DNA of 64,000 nt from Longilinea sp964536805 (GTDB taxonomy: Bacteria > Chloroflexota > Anaerolineae > Anaerolineales > Anaerolineaceae): assembly GCA_964536805.1 (NCBI GenBank), contig CAZHYQ010000003.1:62001-126000 (forward strand), given 5' to 3'. Both the position numbers and the translations under genes were made by a program. Positions 32,868 to 42,116 of the stretch are shown here, piece by piece. The notes beneath the pieces are model-generated. The model did no database searches and had not been told where the DNA came from. It was given only the letters and a program-made list of their open reading frames with translations. Positions within the stretch are counted from its first letter, which is position 1. Every line of letters begins with the position of its first letter.

Positions 32868-35654
32868 TCAGATTAGCTCGAGTAAATCTGCACTGGTCAA
32901 ATGGATCCGGATGGCTCGCCTGCCGCGGCTGCGTAAAGCTTCCAGATCGCCCAACGCCTGAGCTCTCTCCAGGGTTGCAAAGCTGAGCCCTTGGCCGGGG
33001 ATATCGTAATCATTAACTGGATCGCGGGTGATCTGAATGAATACGCCGTTATTGGTTCCGCCTTTATGCAGTTGCCCGGTCGAATGAAGGAAGCGCGGAC
33101 CGAACCCCAAGGTTGTGGCACAGCCCGTTCGCACTTGGAGCACCGTCCGTACTTTCTGTAATTTGGCAGTGGTGCGCGCATCTCGCGACAGGAAAGCATT
33201 GATGGCCACATAGTCGCTGCCTGCTTTTGCCTGTTCGACAAACAAGGTTACTACATCGGCGATCGTCTTTGCGCCATTCAACCCGGGAAAATCCTGGCCA
33301 AAAACCATTCCGCCTTCGCCTTCCCAAATCGGCTTGCCCTCATCCAAAATGCCTTTCTCGTGAAAATCGGCGATTTTCTTTTGAGTACGCGCCTTGTTAT
33401 CCTGTACATCCGGCTGATTGAAAGCATCGACGCCAAGAATGGCGCAGCTGATTGCCGTGGCAATTTCCCACCGGTAAAACTCGGCGCTCAAGTCGTAAGC
33501 ATCCTTTATTGGCAGCACCAGGGCTGGGTGTCCGGCATCCTGCAATTTCTTCACCTGTTGGTCGAGACTGCCAGATATGCGCAGGTATACGAATATCCGG
33601 TCATTGCTGTAATTGCGGGGCGGAAGCTGCGTCTCCAGATCGACAGGAACGATTCCTTTTCCCTGTTTACCGCTGCTCTCGGCAATCATCTGCTCGAGCC
33701 ATGAACCAAATGCAGACAGCTCTGGATCCGTAATAAAGGTAAGCTTATCCTTGCCTGCCAGGGCGGCTTCGCCGATGACCGCACCCAGCACCAATCCCGG
33801 ATTTCGGCCTGCTGGAATTGAGGGTTCAGAGACATTCATAACGCTTTCAGCCCGGGCCAGCCACCGATTCAAATCCAAACCCAGCAACGCAGCCGGCAGC
33901 AAGCCAAATGCGATCAAGGCTGAATATCGACCGCCCACTGTCGGGTCAGCTAAAATTACAGCGCGAAAACCGCGTTCGCGTGCCTGTTTTTCCACGATAC
34001 TGCCAGGATCGGTTATCGCAACAAAATGTTGGCTCGCTTTTGCTTTACCAAGACCATTGACAGCCCGTTTCCAGAAGAATGCAAGGTGAGCTTGAGTTTC
34101 ACTGGTCGATCCGGACTTGCTGGCAACAATGAACAACGTATTTGCCAATGGAGAACGCTGAGCAGCTTTCCGAACCTGCGCCGGATCGGTTGAATCCAGG
34201 ATTCCCAGATCCAAAGCTGGTTTGCCATTTGCGCTTTGCACGCCAAAAGTCAGACGCAGCACCTCCGACGCCAATGAGGATCCACCCATACCCAGTAACA
34301 ATGCGTGTGTGAATCCGTCGTTTTGGCAGCCGAGTAATATTTCCTGTAACTGGCTGAATAACACCCGGCTGGTCTCCGGCGCTCGCAGCCAACCCGTACG
34401 CCGTAAGATTTCTTCCTGCTCGCTCTGGATTTCAGTCCACAAGGTCGGATCCGGTTTCCACAAACGCTGGGGGGTTTTTGAATCAGCCAGTGTCTCAACC
34501 CGGGCGGCGACTTTGCCGGATAACTTTCCTAACTCCCTCAAACAGGCAATCCGGCGGTCATTGATTGACTGCAACAAAGCCGTGAAAGCCTCTGAGAATG
34601 ATCGGACTCCTTCGTCCTCCAACTCGGCTGTAACTTGGTCCATATGGATGCCAATGGATTCCAGGTCCCTCAATCCACGGCGCATGGCGTCGAGATCCTT
34701 TCCAATGGTTAATGCCGAATTGCCGTGATCCTTAAACGCGACCAGTGTTTGCGGCGGTACCGTATTAACGGTATTGCCGGCGATTAATTCTTCCACATAA
34801 ATCACGTCGCGGTAGTCTGGATTCTTTGTGCTGGTGGAAGCCCAGAGCGGTCGTTGTGCCTTACCGCCCCTGGCCTTTACTTTCGCAAATCGATCGGAGC
34901 CGAAAACCTCCAGGAACTGGGCATAAGCCAGGCGCGCATTGGCAATGGCTGCCATTCCACGTAAACCGGCAGCTTTTTCCCCATCTTTTCCTCCGATCTT
35001 GATCATTTCGTTCAGGCGAGCATCTATTTTTGTGTCAATCCTTGAAACAAAGAAGGATGCCACAGAACCGATTGAACCGATCGGTAGACCTTTTTCAATC
35101 CGGTCTTCCAGGCCCCTTAAATAGGCATCCATGACTTCGGCATAACGCTCAAGTGAAAAAATCAGCGTCACGTTGACATTAATCCCGGCAGCAATGGCTT
35201 GTTGGATGGCTGGAATGCCGGCCCTGGTTGCAGGAATTTTGACCATCAGGTTTGGCCGGTCAACGATTTTCCATAGTCGAAGGGCCTCTGAGACTGTGCG
35301 CTGGGTGTCATTGGCCAGGTATGGATTGACTTCCAGACTGACATAACCATCGCCGCCGTGTGTTGCGTCGTAAAGGGGCCGAAATAAATCAGCCGCTGCT
35401 TGAATATCTTCTACCGCAAGCTGCCAAAAAATGTCTTCGGCGCTCCACCCCGCCCAGGCCATTGGTTTGAGAGCCGAATCATAATCAGCGGTTTTTGCAA
35501 TGGCGTTGTTAAATATCGACGGATTGGACGTCACTCCACGGATATCGCCATCTGAAATCATCCTGGCGAGGTCGCCATTTTCCAGCAGACGCCGTTGAAT
35601 GTTGTCATACCAAAGGGATTGTCCCAGAGCATGCAATTGGTCAATACGTGACAT
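32868..35654 (-). CDS. Bifunctional transaldolase / glucose-6-phosphate isomerase
   Basis: A 928-residue fusion. The first ~370 residues are a transaldolase (GVTSNPSIF, Schiff-base lysine in NLMVKIPAT, SFFVSRIDTKID). Residues from about 400 onward are a phosphoglucose isomerase (LLGMGGSSLASEVLR, IVASKSGSTSET, and a C-terminal lysine-containing segment). Both active sites look complete. It joins the pentose-phosphate pathway to glycolysis. It is third in the tkt-rpiB-tal/pgi unit; GGAGG precedes the ATG. Such fusions are known from Chloroflexota and other phyla. Confidence 0.93.
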   Translation of the reverse strand: MSRIDQLHALGQSLWYDNIQRRLLENGDLARMISDGDIRGVTSNPSIFNNAIAKTADYDSALKPMAWAGWSAEDIFWQLAVEDIQAAADLFRPLYDATHGGDGYVSLEVNPYLANDTQRTVSEALRLWKIVDRPNLMVKIPATRAGIPAIQQAIAAGINVNVTLIFSLERYAEVMDAYLRGLEDRIEKGLPIGSIGSVASFFVSRIDTKIDARLNEMIKIGGKDGEKAAGLRGMAAIANARLAYAQFLEVFGSDRFAKVKARGGKAQRPLWASTSTKNPDYRDVIYVEELIAGNTVNTVPPQTLVAFKDHGNSALTIGKDLDAMRRGLRDLESIGIHMDQVTAELEDEGVRSFSEAFTALLQSINDRRIACLRELGKLSGKVAARVETLADSKTPQRLWKPDPTLWTEIQSEQEEILRRTGWLRAPETSRVLFSQLQEILLGCQNDGFTHALLLGMGGSSLASEVLRLTFGVQSANGKPALDLGILDSTDPAQVRKAAQRSPLANTLFIVASKSGSTSETQAHLAFFWKRAVNGLGKAKASQHFVAITDPGSIVEKQARERGFRAVILADPTVGGRYSALIAFGLLPAALLGLDLNRWLARAESVMNVSEPSIPAGRNPGLVLGAVIGEAALAGKDKLTFITDPELSAFGSWLEQMIAESSGKQGKGIVPVDLETQLPPRNYSNDRIFVYLRISGSLDQQVKKLQDAGHPALVLPIKDAYDLSAEFYRWEIATAISCAILGVDAFNQPDVQDNKARTQKKIADFHEKGILDEGKPIWEGEGGMVFGQDFPGLNGAKTIADVVTLFVEQAKAGSDYVAINAFLSRDARTTAKLQKVRTVLQVRTGCATTLGFGPRFLHSTGQLHKGGTNNGVFIQITRDPVNDYDIPGQGLSFATLERAQALGDLEALRSRGRRAIRIHLTSADLLELI

Positions 35655-35713
35655 GAATCCTCCAAAAGAAATGTAAACCGCCGGCCTGGAGATCCGTGGA
35701 CTCGGCTGGTAAT

Positions 35714-36160
35714 TTATCCTTCATCTTCCAATTTTTTCATTTTATTAACCCGGCGCACAAACCTTTCGCCGCCGTCAAAAGTCGCGTTCAAAAACGCACT
35801 TACCAGCTCCCTTGCCAGGGCAGGTCCGATCACCTGCCCACCCATGCAAAGAACGTTCATGTAATCGTGTTCCACGCCTTGATGGGCAGAATACGTATCG
35901 TGGCACAAGCCGGCGTAGATACCCTTTAATTTATTGGCCGTGATCACCACGCCGACGCCTGAACCGCAAAGAATCACTCCCCGTTCTGCTTCGCCCTTCT
36001 GAATAGCCCGGCAGGCTTTTTCAGCGAAATCGGGGAAGTCAACGCTCGCCGGACTATCGGTACCGAAATCAAGCACCTCGTGTCCTGCCTTTTGGATGGC
36101 ATCGATCACTGCAGCTTTAATGGTAAAGCCAGCATGGTCGCAACTTACAGCTACACGCAT
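35714..36160 (-). CDS. rpiB: Ribose 5-phosphate isomerase B
   Basis: A 148-residue RpiB/LacAB-family isomerase converting ribose 5-phosphate to ribulose 5-phosphate. SCDHAGF near the N-terminus and CGSGVGVVITANK with the catalytic Cys are present, as is HDTYSAHQGVEHDYMNVLCMG. It starts 2 nt after the transketolase stop, so the two are coupled. Confidence 0.95.
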   Translation of the reverse strand: MRVAVSCDHAGFTIKAAVIDAIQKAGHEVLDFGTDSPASVDFPDFAEKACRAIQKGEAERGVILCGSGVGVVITANKLKGIYAGLCHDTYSAHQGVEHDYMNVLCMGGQVIGPALARELVSAFLNATFDGGERFVRRVNKMKKLEDEG

Positions 36161-36162
36161 CT

Positions 36163-38181
36163 TTACTCTCCTACCATGCCCAGCATGGCATGCGCCTGCT
36201 CCACAATGTCCCTAACCGTCAGTCCGAATTGCTCGTAAATGATCTTGGCTGGCGCTGAAGCGCCAAAGTGGTTGATGCCCATGATTTTTCCCTTCGGGCC
36301 AACCCAGCGATCCCAACCTTGAGAAACGCCAGCTTCTACAGCTATACGAAGTTCGGTGAACGGCGGCAGCACCTGGTCGCGGTAAAATTGCGTTTGGGCT
36401 TCAAACAATGCCCAACTCGGCATTGAAACCACGCGGACTGAACGTCCCTCCGTAGCCAATGCATAAGCTGCCTGCAGGATGAGTGACACCTCGGATCCGG
36501 TTGCCAAAAGGATGATTTCCGGTAGACTGCCGCCCAGGTCAGAGAGCACGTAAGCACCCTTGCTCAACCCGGTGGCTGGTGCGCACACAGTCCGGTCAAA
36601 GGTCGGAACAGCCTGGCGGCTGAGCGCCAGCAAGGTTGGTCCGTCGCGGCGGTTGATTGCCGTCCGCCAGGCTTCGCTGACCTCGTTGGCATCCGCCGGG
36701 CGCAGCACCACCAGGTTGGGTATGGCGCGCAGCGCCGCCAGATGCTCGATAGGCTGGTGAGTCGGGCCGTCTTCTCCCAAACCGATGCTGTCGTGAGTCA
36801 TCACCCAAATGCTGGGGTAATGCGACAACGCCGATAGCCGGATGGCAGGTCGGGCGTAATCGGTGAAAACAAGGAAAGTTGCACCGTATGGAATGACGCC
36901 ACCGTGCACAGCCATGCCATTAACGATCGAAGCCATGGCATGCTCCCGAACGCCAAAGTGGAAATTTCGGCCCTCGGGCGTCCCGGACTGAAAATCGGGC
37001 TGGCCGTTGATCCAGGTATTGTTGGAGGGTGCAAGGTCCGCCGAGCCGCCAATCAGTTCAGGAATCCTGGCAGCCAGAGCATTGATGACCTGCCCCGACG
37101 CGGCGCGGGTTGCCAACCCCTTGGCATCGGCCGGGAAGACAGGCAGCGCATTCTCCCATCCCTTTGGCAGTTTCCCTTCCAGCCTGCGTTTTAGCTCCTT
37201 CCCCAGCTCAGGGTTCTGCTCCAAATAGGTCTTAACAACCCCATTCCAGGTTCTTTCAAGTTCGGGGCCGGCCTTTTCAGCCTGCCGGAAGAATTTTCGA
37301 ACTTCGTCAGGGATATGAAACCGGGGTTCAATCGGCCACCCCAGATTTTTCTTTGCAGCGTTCAACTCTTCATCGCCTGGCGGCTCGCCGTGCGCCTTGG
37401 AGGTATCCTGGCGGTTGGGAAGGCCATAGCCGATATGAGTTCGACAAATAATGAGAGACGGCCGGGGATCGCTTTTTGCGGCAGTGATGGCAGTGTCAAT
37501 TTCCTCAACATCATTGCCGTTCGCGACATGCAAGACCTGCCAACCGTATGCCTCAAACCGTTTGGCGCGGTCCTCGGTAAAAGCCAGATCTGTTGAGCCA
37601 TCGATTGAGATGCGATTGTCGTCGTATAAATAAATCAATTTTCCGAGCTTCAAATGGCCAGCTAGGGAGGCAGCCTCGGAAGAGACACCTTCCATCAAAT
37701 CGCCGTCGGTCACGATCGCATATGTGAAATGATCAATGACCGTCATTCCTGGCCGGTTGAATTCCGCTGCCAGGTGGGCTTCGGTAATGGCCATTCCAAC
37801 CCCGTTCGCAAAACCCTGGCCCAGCGGACCAGTGGTTACCTCAACGCCGGGCGTCAAACCATATTCCGGGTGCCCTGGCGTGCGCGTGGCCCATTGGCGG
37901 AAATTCTTCAATTCATCCAAGGAAAGATCGTACCCGGTCAGATGCAAAAGCGAATACAACAACATCGATCCGTGTCCCCCAGACAAAATAAAGCGGTCAC
38001 GGTTGGCCCACTTTGGGTTCTTGGGATTGTGGCGCAGGTGGCGGGTCCACAGGGTGAAGGCAATGGCGGCAGTGCCCATCGGTAAGCCGGGGTGTCCGGA
38101 ATTCGCTTTTTGAACCCCATCAGCCGAAAGGAAGCGAATCGTATTAATGGCTTGCTCTTGGAGATTTCTTGGTTCGGTCAT
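36163..38181 (-). CDS. tkt: Transketolase
   Basis: A 672-residue, full-length thiamine diphosphate enzyme. The TPP motif is TDGDLMEGVSSEAASLAGHLKL-like (GDLMEG), the N-terminal SGHPGLPMG and the middle GLGEDGPTHQPIEHLAALRAIP are conserved. GAGGG precedes the ATG. It heads the minus-strand pentose-phosphate unit with rpiB and tal/pgi, giving the complete non-oxidative branch apart from ribulose-phosphate epimerase. Confidence 0.96.
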   Translation of the reverse strand: MTEPRNLQEQAINTIRFLSADGVQKANSGHPGLPMGTAAIAFTLWTRHLRHNPKNPKWANRDRFILSGGHGSMLLYSLLHLTGYDLSLDELKNFRQWATRTPGHPEYGLTPGVEVTTGPLGQGFANGVGMAITEAHLAAEFNRPGMTVIDHFTYAIVTDGDLMEGVSSEAASLAGHLKLGKLIYLYDDNRISIDGSTDLAFTEDRAKRFEAYGWQVLHVANGNDVEEIDTAITAAKSDPRPSLIICRTHIGYGLPNRQDTSKAHGEPPGDEELNAAKKNLGWPIEPRFHIPDEVRKFFRQAEKAGPELERTWNGVVKTYLEQNPELGKELKRRLEGKLPKGWENALPVFPADAKGLATRAASGQVINALAARIPELIGGSADLAPSNNTWINGQPDFQSGTPEGRNFHFGVREHAMASIVNGMAVHGGVIPYGATFLVFTDYARPAIRLSALSHYPSIWVMTHDSIGLGEDGPTHQPIEHLAALRAIPNLVVLRPADANEVSEAWRTAINRRDGPTLLALSRQAVPTFDRTVCAPATGLSKGAYVLSDLGGSLPEIILLATGSEVSLILQAAYALATEGRSVRVVSMPSWALFEAQTQFYRDQVLPPFTELRIAVEAGVSQGWDRWVGPKGKIMGINHFGASAPAKIIYEQFGLTVRDIVEQAHAMLGMVGE

Positions 38182-38318
38182 AAAACCCTCAGGGAAAGAG
38201 TGATTAGTCCATCAGAAGAACCAGCAATGGGCTGGCGCCAATCTAAAAATATATTTAAGAACGGATTTTCATGTATTCTACCATGCAACCCGGTCTCAAG
38301 CAGTCGGGGAATACTAAA

Positions 38319-38352
38319 GAACCCATGATATCCATTGGTATATCATGGGTTC
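38319..38352 (-). terminator. Terminator of the csoR-copZ-copA operon
   Basis: A 13-bp perfect stem (38319-38331 with 38340-38352), lengthened by a further CCA/TGG pairing in the loop, 20 nt past the copA stop on the minus strand and followed there by TTTAGTAT. Confidence 0.8.
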
Positions 38353-38372
38353 CATGCTTGCTTCATTCTGCG

Positions 38373-40817
38373 TTATTCGATGCTTTGTTTTTTCAAACGC
38401 AAGCTGTTCGAGACTACAAAAATGCTGCTGAAAGCCATCGCCGCCGCTGCCAACATCGGATTGAGAAATCCCAACGCCGCTGCTGGAATTAAGATCACAT
38501 TATAGAAGAACGCCCAAAACAGGTTTTGCCGGATCGTCTTCAAGGTCAAACGGGATAATTTCACAGCCCGGATGACGCCCCTTAAATCGCCGCTGATCAG
38601 GGTGACCGGTGCAGCTGCCATGGCCACATCCGTTCCTGTGCCAATGGCAATGCCCACATTCGCCTGAGCCAGCGCTGGTGCATCATTAATCCCGTCACCC
38701 ACCATGGCGACGATCGAACCCGCCTCTTGCAGCTTCTTGACTTCTGCGGATTTTCCCTCCGGCAAAACCTCAGCCAGAACCTGGTCAACATTCACTTGCC
38801 GGCCGATTGCTTCCGCCGTTTTTTGATTATCTCCGGTTATCATGACTACCCTGAGCCCCAGGTTGTGCAAAGCCTGTATGGCATCTGCGGAGCCTTCCTT
38901 GACTGTGTCGGCTACGGCAATGATGCCTTGCACGGCGCCATCCACCGATACCAGCATAGCCGTCTTGGCCTCGCCTTGCAGGCGGTCAATCTCCAGTTCC
39001 ATTCCGTTGATTCCGATAGCCTTTGACTGCATAAAGCGCAAATTGCCAATGACCACTTGCTGTTCATCCACCTCCGCGGAAACGCCGTTTCCTGATTCTG
39101 CCTTGAATCCGGCTGGACGGGTGAGGATCAAACCGCGGTTGCCAGCTTCGGCTGCAATAGCCTCACCCAGCGGATGTTCACTGTCCTGTTCCACACTGGC
39201 AGCCAAACGAAGCAATTCTCCTTGCAGATCAGAATTACCTGTCTGCCAGGATGGTGTCACCACGATATCCGTCACCGCGGGCTGGCCGCGCGTAATGGTG
39301 CCGGTTTTATCTAAAACGACGGTCGATATTTTCCCGGCTTGTTCCAGTGCTTCGCTGGAGCGAAACAGGATGCCTGATTCGGCACCTTTTCCGGTACCAA
39401 CCATCACCGCCGTGGGGGTGGCCAGACCCATTGCGCACGGGCAGGCAATCACCAGGACAGCTACCATGTGAATCAAGGCGCGCGTGAAGGCATTGACGTC
39501 TGCGCCAGCGGCCGGCGCTGGAACCAGAAACATCCAAACCAGGAAGGTAACCAAAGCAATTAGAATCACAACCGGCACAAATACCGCTGATACCTGGTCT
39601 GCCAGCTTTTGAATCGGCGCTTTGCTTCCCTGGGCTTCTTCGACAAGACGAATAATCTGCGCCAGGGCAGTCTCCCGCCCTACTCTCGTAGCCTCGAAGT
39701 GGATTGACCCTTGTTTGTTAAGGGTTGCCCCAATGACTTTCTCCCCGGGAAATTTCTCCACAGGAAGCGATTCACCTGTTAACATCGATTCGTCCACGGT
39801 CGAACGGCCTTCAACAACCACTCCGTCAACAGGAATTTTTTCGCCTGGGCGTACGGTCACAACATCGCCCACCAACACATCTCCGACCAGCACTTCAATT
39901 TCACTGCCGTCCCGGAAAACCCGCGCCGTGCGTGCCCGCAAACCCATTAATTTCTTAATCGCTTCACTGGTGCGTCCTTTGGCGCGCGCTTCAAGGAATT
40001 TTCCGACCCGGATTAATGTAATGATGACCGCGGCAGTCTCGAAATAGACATGCCCGGGAATCAAGCCAAGCATCACTGGAATGGAATAGAAATACGCAGC
40101 CGATGAGCCAAGTGCAATCAGCACGTCCATATTGGCCGAACCGTTGCGAAGCGATTTGTATCCATTCACATAATACTGCCGCCCAACATAGAACTGGACA
40201 GGGGTTGCCAGGACAAACATGACCCAATCCAGCCAGGCGACATGCCTAATTTCCATCGGCAAAAAGCCCAGGTCGCGAGCCATCGCAATCAGGAATAATG
40301 GGATGGTGAATAGCAACCCAATAGTCAACAAACGACGTTGCTCCCGGATCTCTCCCTCGCGCGCTTTGGCTTCAGCATCATCCCCTTCACCGCCCGTTTC
40401 CACCGCTTGAAAACCGCTGGTCGTGACTGCCTTACGCAGCTCCGATTGGCTGACTAGCGTAGGTATGTAGTCAATGCGCGCTTTTTCAGTGGTGTAACTC
40501 ACCGAGGCTTCTCTTACACCCTCCAATCGGGAAAGTGTTTTTTCAAGCCTTTTGGCATCGTTATCATCACTCAAACCGCGAATCAAAAGGTCGGCTTCTC
40601 CCACAGCAATGCCGTAACCGGCGCGTTCCACCCTGCCAACCAGTTCATTCAACCCGGTTAATTGCGGATTGAATTCGACCGTGGCACGTTCAGAAGATAG
40701 ATTAACCACGGCTGTTTCGACACCGTTAACTTTCTTCAAGTTCCGTTCAATGGTTGCCACACAGTTGGCACAGGTCATACCGGTGATGGGCAAAACCACT
40801 TGTTTTGAATCACTCAT
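38373..40817 (-). CDS. copA: Copper-exporting P-type ATPase CopA
   Basis: An 814-residue P1B ATPase that pumps Cu(I) out. The first heavy-metal domain has GMTCANC; a second HMA-like domain (about 78-145) follows but has no CxxC. Next come the membrane helices, the transmembrane metal site CPC (VIACPCAMGLATP), the phosphorylation site DKTGT and the hinge GDGINDAPAL. It is the last gene of csoR-copZ-copA. The metal-less second domain is probably structural. Confidence 0.95.
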   Translation of the reverse strand: MSDSKQVVLPITGMTCANCVATIERNLKKVNGVETAVVNLSSERATVEFNPQLTGLNELVGRVERAGYGIAVGEADLLIRGLSDDNDAKRLEKTLSRLEGVREASVSYTTEKARIDYIPTLVSQSELRKAVTTSGFQAVETGGEGDDAEAKAREGEIREQRRLLTIGLLFTIPLFLIAMARDLGFLPMEIRHVAWLDWVMFVLATPVQFYVGRQYYVNGYKSLRNGSANMDVLIALGSSAAYFYSIPVMLGLIPGHVYFETAAVIITLIRVGKFLEARAKGRTSEAIKKLMGLRARTARVFRDGSEIEVLVGDVLVGDVVTVRPGEKIPVDGVVVEGRSTVDESMLTGESLPVEKFPGEKVIGATLNKQGSIHFEATRVGRETALAQIIRLVEEAQGSKAPIQKLADQVSAVFVPVVILIALVTFLVWMFLVPAPAAGADVNAFTRALIHMVAVLVIACPCAMGLATPTAVMVGTGKGAESGILFRSSEALEQAGKISTVVLDKTGTITRGQPAVTDIVVTPSWQTGNSDLQGELLRLAASVEQDSEHPLGEAIAAEAGNRGLILTRPAGFKAESGNGVSAEVDEQQVVIGNLRFMQSKAIGINGMELEIDRLQGEAKTAMLVSVDGAVQGIIAVADTVKEGSADAIQALHNLGLRVVMITGDNQKTAEAIGRQVNVDQVLAEVLPEGKSAEVKKLQEAGSIVAMVGDGINDAPALAQANVGIAIGTGTDVAMAAAPVTLISGDLRGVIRAVKLSRLTLKTIRQNLFWAFFYNVILIPAAALGFLNPMLAAAAMAFSSIFVVSNSLRLKKQSIE

Positions 40818-40915
40818 AATCAGCCTTTACCCAGTAATTGGAAATATGTTATCGACCGGGTATGACAATATCAAACCCGGTCGAAATCATTTGCAGCCTT
40901 CATGTTGTAACGGAA

Positions 40916-41122
40916 TCAGGCTTCGACCGGATAATTGATTTCAGCCAGGAGTTGCTTGATCTTTTCTTCGTTGGCAGGGTCATCAAACTGAACGGTGACC
41001 TTCTTGGTGTCCATTTCTGCATCGACCTTGACAACGCCAGCCAAATCGCTTAACTCCGATTCGATGGTATGCACGCAATGGCCGCATGAAATGGCAGGAA
41101 CATAATAGGTAATTGTTTTCAT
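40916..41122 (-). CDS. copZ: Copper chaperone CopZ
   Basis: A 68-residue HMA-domain protein with the Cu(I) site CGHC (SCGHCVHTIES) near the N-terminus. It carries Cu(I) to CopA, encoded 98 nt downstream. The gap between them (40818-40915) holds no other gene. Confidence 0.92.
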   Translation of the reverse strand: MKTITYYVPAISCGHCVHTIESELSDLAGVVKVDAEMDTKKVTVQFDDPANEEKIKQLLAEINYPVEA

Positions 41123-41148
41123 TGGATTCTCCGAAAATTGTGATTGGT

Positions 41149-41418
41149 TTAGACTTTCGTAGCAGCATCGAAAATGTCTGCGACTTCTTTAAGGACTCGT
41201 TCGCGTTCTTGCGGGTCTTCTCCGCGAATTGCCGTGATGACACAGCTGTTCAAATGGTTATCCAACACCATCGTTGAAACCTTGTTCAATGCTGATTGCA
41301 CCGCCTGGATCTGCCGGATCACATCGATGCAATAGGCATCCTCTTCAACCATGCGCTGAATGCCGCGCAAGTGGCCTTCAGCTGTTCGCAAACGGGCTAA
41401 TGCTTCAGTATTTGCCAT
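41149..41418 (-). CDS. csoR: Copper-sensing repressor CsoR
   Basis: An 89-residue all-helical repressor. The Cu(I) ligands C30, H55 and C59 show exactly the Cys-x24-His-x3-Cys spacing of CsoR. The ATG at 41418 is preferred; an upstream ATG at 41445 would translate a nine-base poly-C tract that looks like operator sequence. It is the first gene of the copper operon and probably represses it. Confidence 0.92.
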   Translation of the reverse strand: MANTEALARLRTAEGHLRGIQRMVEEDAYCIDVIRQIQAVQSALNKVSTMVLDNHLNSCVITAIRGEDPQERERVLKEVADIFDAATKV

Positions 41419-41432
41419 CTCTCTCGTTTCTA

Positions 41433-41454
41433 CACCCCCCCCCATAGGGGAGGG
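41433..41454. promoter_or_regulatory. Putative CsoR operator (C-tract / G-tract pseudopalindrome)
   Basis: A run of nine C (41435-41443), then ATA, then GGGG-A-GGGG (41447-41455), between the csoR promoter and its start codon. C-tract/G-tract inverted sequences flanked by A/T are the known CsoR operator type. Confidence 0.55.
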
Positions 41455-41468
41455 GATTAATTAAGAGT

Positions 41469-41497
41469 ATATTACCCATATTGATCCACTTTGTCAA
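41469..41497 (-). promoter_or_regulatory. csoR-copZ-copA promoter
   Basis: On the minus strand consensus TTGACA (41492-41497), 17 nt, TAATAT (41469-41474). The putative CsoR operator begins about 14 nt downstream of the -10, suited to blocking transcription. Confidence 0.75.
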
Positions 41498-41523
41498 TAG
41501 GTATTTGATAATTCCAAAGGCGC

Positions 41524-41552
41524 TTGACACAACTCACCGTCTCACATAGTAT
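41524..41552 (+). promoter_or_regulatory. tlpA promoter, predicted leaderless
   Basis: TTGACA (41524-41529), 17 nt, TAGTAT (41547-41552). The tlpA ATG begins at 41559, 7 nt after the -10, so the expected transcription start coincides with the start codon and no ribosome site can be present. Confidence 0.7.
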
Positions 41553-41558
41553 TCTGAT

Positions 41559-42116
41559 ATGAAGGTCACACCTTACGCTTTTCGATGGATCCAAACATTT
41601 ATCCTGGTCTTTTCGGCTGCTTGGATTGCCTACACTTCCATTGTGACCAGACCTTCTGAATTCGGAAAAACTCCCTCGCCCAGGCAAGGTTTTCCCGCGC
41701 CGGAATTTACCCTAAATACACTTTCGGAAGATTCAATCAGTCTGCAGGATTTCCGCGGTAAGGTTGTTATTGTTAATTTTTGGGCATCCTGGTGTCCACC
41801 CTGTAAAGCAGAAATGCCAGCTTTCGAAGCCTTGCAACAAGCATATCGTTCTAGTGACGTAATCGTCCTGGCCATTAACACTACCTATCAGGACGACCTT
41901 GCTGCAGCCGCCAAATTTGTTGAAGATTACCATTTATCCTTCCCGATATTGCTTGATAATGATGGCAAGTTAACAAACACCTACCAGGTTCTGGCTATGC
42001 CGAGTACCTTTTTCATTGATCGCAAGGGCGTCATTCGCCAGGTTATCATCGGCGGACCAATTTCCGAAGCACTCCTTCAAACCCAGGTCCGCCGCCTCTT
42101 ACAGGAGGCGCCCTGA
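41559..42116 (+). CDS. TlpA-like thiol-disulfide oxidoreductase
   Basis: 185 residues: an N-terminal membrane anchor (about 8-27), then an AhpC/TSA-type thioredoxin domain with the redox pair C79/C82 (WASWCPPCKAEMP) and the cis-Pro loop in AMPSTFFID. It acts outside the membrane as a reductase, for example in cytochrome or copper-protein maturation. Its stop shares one base with the lgt-family start (TGATG). The promoter faces away from the copper operon. Confidence 0.9.
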   Translation: MKVTPYAFRWIQTFILVFSAAWIAYTSIVTRPSEFGKTPSPRQGFPAPEFTLNTLSEDSISLQDFRGKVVIVNFWASWCPPCKAEMPAFEALQQAYRSSDVIVLAINTTYQDDLAAAAKFVEDYHLSFPILLDNDGKLTNTYQVLAMPSTFFIDRKGVIRQVIIGGPISEALLQTQVRRLLQEAP

